From the NCBI GenBank assembly GCA_016926925.1, contig JAFGNQ010000451.1:1-6225 (forward strand): a DNA stretch of 6,225 bases. Reading direction: 5' to 3'. Each line of letters opens with the position of its first letter. The first letter of the stretch is position 1. This stretch comes from Candidatus Aminicenantota bacterium (GTDB lineage Bacteria > Acidobacteriota > Aminicenantia > Aminicenantales > Aminicenantaceae). Below, in pieces: positions 1 to 5,326 of the stretch. The position numbers and the translations under genes are program-made. The notes below the pieces were generated by a model, which did not search any database, was not told where the DNA came from, and saw nothing but the letters and a program-made list of their open reading frames with translations.

Positions 1-22
1 AGCTGCATCGCGGAAACGGAAA

Positions 23-80
23 TCTCTCTTGACAAATTTAATGAACAGTGCCAAGATTGTGTCTCTCTTTGACAATTTAC
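23..80 (+). repeat. Imperfect direct repeat carrying two TTGACA boxes
   Basis: Two 18-base copies lie about 40 bp apart: TCTCTCTTGACAAATTTA at 23-40 and TCTCTCTTTGACAATTTA at 62-79. They differ only by a one-base shift in the T run and in the following A run. Each contains a consensus -35 hexamer (TTGACA at 29-34 and 69-74). The repeat lies directly upstream of the riboswitch, so it may be a duplicated promoter element or a pair of regulator sites. The resemblance is seen directly; the role is inferred. Confidence 0.55.
29..58 (+). promoter_or_regulatory. Candidate sigma70-type promoter for the riboswitch-btuB transcript
   Basis: A perfect -35 hexamer TTGACA lies at 29-34. The best -10-like sequences at suitable spacing are weak: CAAGAT at 52-57 (17-nt spacer) or AAGATT at 53-58 (18-nt spacer), each about 3 of 6 matches. 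A start near 64-66 would place about 20 nt before the aptamer's closing stem, which suits a riboswitch leader. The second TTGACA at 69-74 has no good -10 (TAAGTG at 91-96), and its start would fall inside the aptamer, so the first copy is the better candidate. Confidence 0.4.
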
Positions 81-179
81 GAAGCTGGTTTAAGTGCAAG
101 GGAAGTCCGTGAGAAACGGACGCAGCCCCCGCTACTGTAATCGGGGACGACTCCCAGATAACGTCACTATCCTCAAACA

Positions 180-254
180 GAGGATGGGAAGGCCTGGGAG
201 GAGGACGATCCGAGAGTCAGGAAACCTGCCTTAAGCCGCGAGCAACCCATCTTC
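180..254 (+). promoter_or_regulatory. Predicted antiterminator pairing within the riboswitch
   Basis: GAGGATGGG at 180-188 can pair with CCCATCTTC at 246-254 over nine contiguous positions, with a single G-U wobble. The first partner overlaps the aptamer's side hairpin and the conserved GGGAAGG core; the second is most of the terminator's 5' arm. The pairing therefore excludes both the ligand-binding fold and the terminator, as expected for the ligand-free, transcription-on state. The complementarity is seen in the sequence; its use in the cell is inferred. Confidence 0.6.
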
Positions 255-281
255 GGGAGGAAGGTAGGGTGATTTTTTTTT
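245..281 (+). terminator. Intrinsic (Rho-independent) terminator, riboswitch expression platform
   Basis: The 5' arm at 245-254 (ACCCATCTTC) pairs with 260-270 in a 10-bp stem with one T-G wobble and a single bulged A at 266. The loop is GGGAG (255-259), and a run of nine T residues follows at 273-281. It lies between the B12 aptamer and the btuB start, so it is a regulated attenuator rather than the end of an upstream gene. Confidence 0.88.
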
Positions 282-329
282 GGCCTGAAATTCACTTACC
301 GATAATTTAAACGTGCGGGGGATAAAGCG

Positions 330-335
330 AGGAGG
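330..335 (+). promoter_or_regulatory. Ribosome binding site that fixes the btuB start
   Basis: AGGAGG lies 10 nt before the ATG at 346. The in-frame GTG at 313 has no comparable site and would add 11 charged residues before an otherwise complete signal peptide, so the ATG is preferred. Confidence 0.85.
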
Positions 336-345
336 TTTACGAATT

Positions 346-2292
346 ATGAAAAAAATTGCATTTTCGGTGATTTTGCTGCTCTTTGCTTCCCTCTTTCTTT
401 CCGCAGAAAATAAACAAAATCTCCAAGAAGATCAGGAGGCGATCCAGTACGAAGTCGTCGTGACGGCCAATCGTGTGGAGACGTCTAAAAAAGAGGTGGC
501 CGCCTCGATAACCGTCATCACCAGAGAACAGTTGGAAGAGACCAAGAGAACGACGGTCATGGAAGCTCTCGAGGATGTGCTGTCGCTGACAGTGATTCGA
601 AACGGACCGCCCGGTTCCGCATCTTCGGTCTTCATTCGAGGGGCCAACTCAGAACACACCTTGGTCATGATCGACGGCATCGAGATGAACGATCCCTCAA
701 CCCCCACACGCTCCTTCGATTTGAGCCTCCTTCTTGTCGAAAACGTGGATCGCATCGAGATAATCCGTGGCCCGCAAAGCACATTGTACGGATCTGATGC
801 CATGGGAGGCGTCATCAACATCATTTCCAAACAGACCACGGGAAAACCCGAGTTTCATCTCTCAGGCCTCGGCGGTTCTTACGGGTCCTACTCTGGAAAT
901 GCCGAAGTCAGCGGCAGCAGCGCTGCTCTCCGCTACTCTCTGGCGGCGACACTGCATGATACGGAAGGATACTCCGCTGCAAGCACGGCCTACCAAGGAA
1001 ACTCAGAAGCCGACGGCCACAGGAACTTGTGCTTTTCAGGAAGATTGGGCATGGACTTGACACAGCACATCAGTCTGGACCTCTCTCTTCGCCGCATTGC
1101 GACAAAGACGGATATCGACAACTTCGGCGGAGATTACGGTGATGATCCAAATAACGTCCAAGAATACGATGCTTTTCTTTTTGTCGGGCAGGCACGAGGA
1201 CTCTTTCTCCGAAACCGCTGGGAACAAAAGCTGCGAGTCGCCCTAGTGGACTACGACAGGGCACAAGACAATCCGGTCGATGAAATCGATCCCTACTCAT
1301 CGGAAGTGTCGCGGTATAAAAGCAAGTTGCAGAAGATCGACTGGCAAAACAATTTCTACATCAATAATTCGAACACCCTGACCATCGGCGTAGATTTCCA
1401 ACAGGAACAGGCTGAGTCCTTGTACAGATCTGAGAGTATGCTCGGACCGTATGAAAGCAGCTTCCCCCTCCAAAAGGCACACAACATAGGGATCTTCCTG
1501 CAAGATCAGTTCAAAGTCGCAGGTCGATTCTTTCTCACCGCCGGTCTCAGATACGACGATCACAGCCAGGCCGAATCTGAGTTTACATACAGAATCGCAC
1601 CCGTCTATATCATCGGCGAAACCGACACCCGGATCAAAGCAACCATCGGCACAGGCTTCAAAGCGCCTTCTCTATACCAGCTCTATGCGCCGGGCACCGT
1701 TTACGGATCGGTGGGAAACATGGATCTAAAACCGGAAAAATCCATAGGATGGGATATCGGAATCGAGCAATCCTTCCTCCAGAACAGGCTGATGTTCGGT
1801 TTGGCTTACTTCTCCACCCTGTTCGAAAACCTGATCGATTTCGATTACCTCCAAGGCTACATCAACATCAAAATCGCATCGACAAAAGGGGTGGAAGTCC
1901 TGCTCGAATCCCGCCCCACGGATACCCTGCATTTCCTTGCGACCTACACGCGCTTAGAAGCGCAAGACAAGGATGCCGATGAATATCTACTGAGAAGACC
2001 CAAGGACAAATTCTCAGCCTCGTTCAACTGGAAATTTTCGGAAAGGGCAAACATCAACCTGTCTCTAATTCATGTCGGCCAAAGAGAGGATCTTTTCTGG
2101 ATAGGATGGACACCCGCACGGGTCACCATGGACAGCTTCACCCTTCTTAATGCAGCCGGATCTTATAATTTGATCGAATACCTTCAGTTATTCCTCCGCA
2201 TCGATAATTTTCTAGACTCGAAATACGAAACCGTAAAAGGGTACGGAACGGCCGGATTTTCCGTCTACGGCGGTTTGAAGGTGACATTCTAA
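346..2292 (+). CDS. btuB: BtuB-type TonB-dependent vitamin B12 receptor
   Basis: This 648-aa outer-membrane receptor is predicted to import cobalamin using TonB-ExbBD energy. A signal peptide occupies residues 1-20 (MKK, a hydrophobic run, then LSA before ENK). A TonB-box-like YEVVVTANR lies at 35-43. The plug domain follows at about 50-165, with FIRG 96-99, VMIDG 107-111 and the plug signature around 137-160 (IRGPQSTLYGSDAMGG). The 22-strand barrel fills the rest and shows BtuB-like stretches: GTGFKAPSLYQLY 435-447, LKPEKS 461-466, LLRRPKDK 548-555, NFLDSKYE 621-628 and GYGTAGFSVYGG 632-643, ending in a C-terminal Phe. Escherichia coli BtuB is about 614 aa, so the length is normal. Cobalamin as substrate is supported by both sequence resemblance and the B12 riboswitch directly upstream, which should repress the gene when B12 is plentiful. 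Corrinoid preference (cobalamin versus cobinamide or pseudocobalamin) cannot be told. No terminator is evident after the stop codon. Confidence 0.94.
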   Translation: MKKIAFSVILLLFASLFLSAENKQNLQEDQEAIQYEVVVTANRVETSKKEVAASITVITREQLEETKRTTVMEALEDVLSLTVIRNGPPGSASSVFIRGANSEHTLVMIDGIEMNDPSTPTRSFDLSLLLVENVDRIEIIRGPQSTLYGSDAMGGVINIISKQTTGKPEFHLSGLGGSYGSYSGNAEVSGSSAALRYSLAATLHDTEGYSAASTAYQGNSEADGHRNLCFSGRLGMDLTQHISLDLSLRRIATKTDIDNFGGDYGDDPNNVQEYDAFLFVGQARGLFLRNRWEQKLRVALVDYDRAQDNPVDEIDPYSSEVSRYKSKLQKIDWQNNFYINNSNTLTIGVDFQQEQAESLYRSESMLGPYESSFPLQKAHNIGIFLQDQFKVAGRFFLTAGLRYDDHSQAESEFTYRIAPVYIIGETDTRIKATIGTGFKAPSLYQLYAPGTVYGSVGNMDLKPEKSIGWDIGIEQSFLQNRLMFGLAYFSTLFENLIDFDYLQGYINIKIASTKGVEVLLESRPTDTLHFLATYTRLEAQDKDADEYLLRRPKDKFSASFNWKFSERANINLSLIHVGQREDLFWIGWTPARVTMDSFTLLNAAGSYNLIEYLQLFLRIDNFLDSKYETVKGYGTAGFSVYGGLKVTF

Positions 2293-2313
2293 TTTTTCCC
2301 GCGGCTAAAAACG

Positions 2314-2342
2314 TTGACATGACTGCAAGTTTTCCTTAATAT
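2314..2342 (+). promoter_or_regulatory. Candidate sigma70 promoter for the small protein and exporter genes
   Basis: A perfect -35 TTGACA at 2314-2319 is separated by exactly 17 nt from TAATAT at 2337-2342 (4 of 6 matches to TATAAT). It sits in the 64-bp gap after btuB, so the downstream genes can probably be transcribed independently of the B12 switch. The predicted start, near 2349, falls within or next to the ribosome binding site of the gene at 2357. The 17-nt spacer is not the extended 19-20 nt typical of MerR-controlled metal promoters, and no clear operator palindrome is visible. Confidence 0.6.
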
Positions 2343-2356
2343 GAGCAGAGGTTCGC

Positions 2357-2638
2357 ATGACAAGCAGGAAGTACAGAGGAATTGCTAGCTTTGCGTTTCT
2401 CATTTTATTTCTTCTTTTAACTCTCTTCATAAACTTCTTCCACACCGAAGACAGCCTGCAGACAAACAATTTGTGTCCCGCCTGCCATTTCCAAAACTCC
2501 ACTCTGGCTACGAGCCCGATTCCCTTCATCCTGCTGCCTCAGCTCTCTCTTCTAGAGCTGATGAGAATCTTTGATGCCTTGTCCATCGACAATCTTGCTT
2601 TCGTCGAAAAAACGTCCCGCTCTCCCCCCTGCGCATAA
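2357..2638 (+). CDS. Small membrane-anchored CPACH-motif protein, DUF2946-like
   Basis: This 93-aa protein has no firm family assignment. Basic residues (TSRKYRG) precede a hydrophobic segment at about 9-28, then a short polar stretch FFHTEDSLQTNNLCPACHF with His29, Cys40, Cys43 and His44. A second hydrophobic stretch spans about 52-72, and the tail ends in SRSPPCA (Cys92). This layout (N-terminal anchor, acidic/His stretch, CPxC, second hydrophobic segment, R-x-PP tail) resembles small DUF2946-like proteins found beside metal or TonB transport genes; I recall this rather than having tested it. AGAGG at 2347-2351 lies 5 nt before the ATG, supporting translation. It lies 64 bp after btuB and 64 bp before the efflux channel gene. 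The Cys/His cluster could bind a soft metal outside the inner membrane, but that is inference. It could also be a chance open frame, since nothing catalytic is visible. Confidence 0.68.
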   Translation: MTSRKYRGIASFAFLILFLLLTLFINFFHTEDSLQTNNLCPACHFQNSTLATSPIPFILLPQLSLLELMRIFDALSIDNLAFVEKTSRSPPCA

Positions 2639-2702
2639 CACAATCTTCCCTATCAACTCTCTCACAATCTCATTCGGTTTTCTGCAACCGAGAGGAGGTC
2701 AA

Positions 2703-3959
2703 ATGAAACGAAGAATCCTATTTGCACTGATAACGGCCACGCTGCTGGGATCCGGCTTGCTCCGGGGGCAAGCCGAAGAGGAACCGGTATACACACTCGA
2801 CGAATGCATCGTGACAGCTCTCAACCAGAATCCCCTTGTTCTTTCTTCTCTCCAGCAATACCAAGCCTCCATTGCCCGCGTGAGCCAGGCAAATGCTTTT
2901 GAACAACCCTCGATCGACTGGGACTCGGACCTGCAGCCCTCGTTTCTTAATTTTAAAAAATCCGGCGAACACTATATCGGACTAAGCCAGTCATTCCAAT
3001 TTCCGGGGAAGCGAATACTGCGGGGAAAAATTGCCTCAAAAGAATCCCAGGAACTCTTGGCGGAAATCGATCTCTTGAAGCTGGATATCACCTTCCAGGT
3101 CAAGCAGGCTTTTTTCGGTCTTCTCCTCGCCCAGGAAAGGTTGAAATACGCTCAACAAAATCTGGGGCTCGCCCAGGATTTTCTGCAAAAAGCAGAGCTC
3201 AAATTCGATGCGGGCGATGTGGCCAAAGTCGAAGTACTGAGAGCACGTGTCGAAGCGGCAAGAGCGGCAAACCATGTTCGGGTTGCCAAGAACGACGTTA
3301 AACTGGCAAAAGCCACGCTAAACTTTCTTTTAGCTAGAAAAAAATACGAGCCCATTACAATTCAGGGCGATTTGAAAAAACCTCCGATGAAACTGGAGCT
3401 TGATTTATTAAGGGAAAGGGCTCTTTCCTTCCGCCCCGAGATGAGGCGGGTGAATTTTTCTTTGGAAAGAGAAAGACTCCGGAAAAAACAGGCAACCATG
3501 AGCTATTTGCCTGACTTCACACTGGGAGTCAACCGTCATCACATCGACGGAGAGGGGTCGTTCTGGGACGTAACTCTGTCCTTCCCGATCCCGCTTTTCT
3601 TCTGGCAGCCCAAAAAGGGACAAATCGCTGAGGCCGAGGCCAATATCCGCTCACTCCAGAGGGAGGCAGAGCACATCATCAACAGCATTTCTCTGGAAGT
3701 TGAAGAAGCTTACATGAACGCCGTCACCGCGGACAACCAGATCCAACTCTTCGAAGAAGACATATTGAACCAAGCGGAAGAGGTCTACAATATGTTCCTC
3801 TTCAGCTACCAGGAAGGGGAGATCGGCAGTATAGAACTCATCGACGCTCGTAGAACCCTCATCGAAGCACGACAGGCTTATGCCGATGCTCTCTTCAACT
3901 ATGGAGCGGCTCTGGCCACATTGGAAAGATCCATCGGTCAAACTCTCGAAGGAGAATAA
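2703..3959 (+). CDS. TolC/CzcC-family outer-membrane efflux channel
   Basis: This 418-aa outer-membrane factor is predicted to form the trimeric exit duct of the tripartite RND exporter encoded with it. A signal peptide covers about 1-24 (MKRR, hydrophobic core, cleavage likely after RGQA). The mature protein opens with YTLDECIVTALNQNP (30-44), typical of outer membrane efflux protein repeats. The first repeat has long amphipathic helices at about 115-215, including FDAGDVAKVEVLRARVEA (168-185). The second repeat closes with the matching FSYQEGEIGSIELIDAR (367-383) and a helix to 412. The strand-turn FPIPLFF (294-300) precedes the second helical hairpin. No lipobox Cys is present at the signal cleavage site, unlike CusC, so it is probably not lipid-anchored. 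AGGAGG at 2693-2698 precedes the ATG. A longer in-frame version from 2571 would overlap the CPACH gene and hide the signal peptide. It is separated from the adaptor gene by one base, so the two are almost certainly co-transcribed. Confidence 0.92.
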   Translation: MKRRILFALITATLLGSGLLRGQAEEEPVYTLDECIVTALNQNPLVLSSLQQYQASIARVSQANAFEQPSIDWDSDLQPSFLNFKKSGEHYIGLSQSFQFPGKRILRGKIASKESQELLAEIDLLKLDITFQVKQAFFGLLLAQERLKYAQQNLGLAQDFLQKAELKFDAGDVAKVEVLRARVEAARAANHVRVAKNDVKLAKATLNFLLARKKYEPITIQGDLKKPPMKLELDLLRERALSFRPEMRRVNFSLERERLRKKQATMSYLPDFTLGVNRHHIDGEGSFWDVTLSFPIPLFFWQPKKGQIAEAEANIRSLQREAEHIINSISLEVEEAYMNAVTADNQIQLFEEDILNQAEEVYNMFLFSYQEGEIGSIELIDARRTLIEARQAYADALFNYGAALATLERSIGQTLEGE

Positions 3960-3960
3960 A

Positions 3961-5274
3961 ATGAATAAATCCACTTTAAATAAACTTTCTTGTTTGCTTC
4001 TTATCATTCCTCTTCTCGGAGGGACTTCGGGTTGCCGAAGGCACGACGACTCCCGCAATGAGAAAAAAATCGCTCAAACCCGGTCCGGGAATGAACAGGA
4101 AGCAAAAAGGCCCCTAGGACAGCAAAGGATGCAAGGAAAGGCTCGCCGAGCTGTCGGGCAGGGGCAAGAAAGACGAGGGTACGGAAGAGGTGTTGGCCGG
4201 TCTTGGGATATATCGGATATCATCGAGCTGACCGATGAGGAAAAGAGTGTGATCGGCATTGAAACCATCAAGGCGAAGTATCTGCCTCTGAAATCCCGGC
4301 TTTCCGCCATGGGAAAAGTCTTGGAGCACCCTTACCGGAAAGCCATCGTCAGCTACGCCTTCCCCGCACGCATTGCAGAGATCCACGCCCGTATCGGCGA
4401 CTGGGTCAAGAAGGGACAGCCAGTAGTCACGCTGCAGAGCGAAGAGGTCGGTTCAGCCAAATCCGAATTCTACAAGGCCCAGGCTGATTACGAACTCGCC
4501 AAAGTTAATTATGAAAGGCAGAAACGGCTGTTCGATAGAGGCGTCGGTTCTCAAAAAGACTTTTTATCGACAGAGTCGGAATACAAAGTCGCCGAGGCCA
4601 CCGTCAACGCCGCAGAAAAGAAACTTCATGTCCTTGGATTCAACGAGGAACAAGTCAAGTCCATATCGGAGACGCATCAAATCAACCCCATCATCACTCT
4701 CTATGCACCCCTCAGCGGTAAAATCACCATCAACAATGCCGTTCTCGGAGCCATGATCGACCAGGGCACAGAAATCCTGACCATCATGGACCCGACCATT
4801 CTCTGTATCGATGCTCAAATATACGAGAAAGACATATCCAAGATCCACGACGGACAGGGAGTGGAAGTGACAGTACCCGCTTTTCCGGGCGAAAAATTCA
4901 ATGCCGAAATCAGTTTCATCAGCGACGTATTGAACGAAGAAACACGCACCATAACCGTCCGGTCCGAAGCGATCAATGATAAATTCAAACTCAAGCCGGG
5001 TATGTTCGCCGACATCCAGATCCTGCTGAATCATCAGAGCAACGCTCTCGTCCTGCCGAAAGAGGCCATCCTGGATGAAGGAGGCGACACTATTGTTTTC
5101 CTCAAAAAAGCGGATGCGTTCTATCCCCAACTCGTAGAACTGGGTGCCAGGGAAGACTCTCTGGTGGAAATCCTGCGCGGCATCGTCGAAGGAGATGAAG
5201 TGGTGACCAAGGGAAATTTCCAGCTCAAGTCCAAGCTCTATGACGAGATACTCAAAAAAGGGCACGTCCATTGA
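3961..5274 (+). CDS. CzcB/CusB-like RND periplasmic adaptor lipoprotein
   Basis: This 437-aa membrane fusion protein is predicted to link the RND pump to the outer-membrane channel. It starts one base after the channel gene's stop, with AAGGAG at 3949-3954 six bases upstream of the ATG. Residues 1-24 form a signal peptide, and Cys25 in GTSGC is a plausible though weak lipobox. Residues 26-80 are a basic Arg/Gln/Gly-rich linker. The folded part begins near WDISDIIELTDEE (82-94). The first lipoyl half is at about 128-160 (PARIAEIHARIGDWVKKGQPV), an alpha-helical hairpin runs about 162-235 (including SEFYKAQADYELAKVNYERQ), and the second lipoyl half is at about 247-275 (LYAPLSGKI). The beta-barrel spans about 280-355, ending KLKPGMFADIQI, and a membrane-proximal domain lies at about 362-425. 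The tail ends GHVH, a His pair that might touch metal. The family exports divalent or monovalent metals in CzcCBA/CusCBA systems; the substrate here is unknown. Confidence 0.92.
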   Translation: MNKSTLNKLSCLLLIIPLLGGTSGCRRHDDSRNEKKIAQTRSGNEQEAKRPLGQQRMQGKARRAVGQGQERRGYGRGVGRSWDISDIIELTDEEKSVIGIETIKAKYLPLKSRLSAMGKVLEHPYRKAIVSYAFPARIAEIHARIGDWVKKGQPVVTLQSEEVGSAKSEFYKAQADYELAKVNYERQKRLFDRGVGSQKDFLSTESEYKVAEATVNAAEKKLHVLGFNEEQVKSISETHQINPIITLYAPLSGKITINNAVLGAMIDQGTEILTIMDPTILCIDAQIYEKDISKIHDGQGVEVTVPAFPGEKFNAEISFISDVLNEETRTITVRSEAINDKFKLKPGMFADIQILLNHQSNALVLPKEAILDEGGDTIVFLKKADAFYPQLVELGAREDSLVEILRGIVEGDEVVTKGNFQLKSKLYDEILKKGHVH

Positions 5275-5326
5275 TGTGCGGGACAATGCGTTTTCATGAA
5301 TCCCAAAAGGCACTGGAGAAATCCCG

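Larger units (their letters stand above)
84..281 (+). promoter_or_regulatory. Cobalamin riboswitch (aptamer about 84-240, terminator platform to 281)
   Basis: The conserved elements of the cobalamin riboswitch family occur in order. A closing stem pairs 86-94 with 230-238 (9 bp including G-U pairs). A hairpin pairs GTCCGT 105-110 with ACGGAC 116-121. The core GCAGCCCCCGCTACTGT lies at 122-138. A P5-like stem pairs GACG 146-149 with CGTC 162-165, with CTCCC exposed in its loop, followed by CACT at 165-168. A side hairpin pairs ATCCTC 169-174 with GAGGAT 180-185. GGGAAGG lies at 186-192, and the B12 box GAGTCAGGAAACCTGCC at 214-230. It is followed by an intrinsic terminator and then by a BtuB-type receptor gene, the classic arrangement for B12 feedback. 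Expected behaviour is that cobalamin binding favours termination and turns btuB off. Aptamer identity is firm; the helix details are my hand fold. Confidence 0.95.

Noticed and set aside
151..200. Seven-base complementarity of CTCCCAG (151-157) with CTGGGAG (194-200) as the main L5 partner
   Set aside because: It is longer than the contact with the terminator loop, but 151-157 sits in the P5 loop, which the family normally uses to contact the downstream hairpin. I treat it as a competing pairing that folding should test, not as a separate feature.
313..345. GTG start extending BtuB by 11 residues
   Set aside because: The extension would put charged residues before a normal signal peptide, and AGGAGG at 330-335 is correctly placed for the ATG at 346.
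432..839. Minus-strand open frame opposite the btuB plug domain
   Set aside because: It overlaps the most conserved part of the receptor and has no recognisable motif or convincing start context.
2293..2311. T5/A5 inverted repeat flanking CCGCGG after btuB, as a terminator
   Set aside because: The stem is mostly A-T with a poorly paired centre and is not followed by a T run, so it is not a credible intrinsic terminator.
2571..2702. Upstream in-frame start for the outer-membrane channel
   Set aside because: It would overlap the small CPACH gene and bury the signal peptide; AGGAGG at 2693-2698 supports the ATG at 2703.
3880..3960. Upstream in-frame start for the adaptor
   Set aside because: It lies inside the channel gene and would add 27 residues before the lipoprotein signal; AAGGAG at 3949-3954 supports the ATG at 3961.
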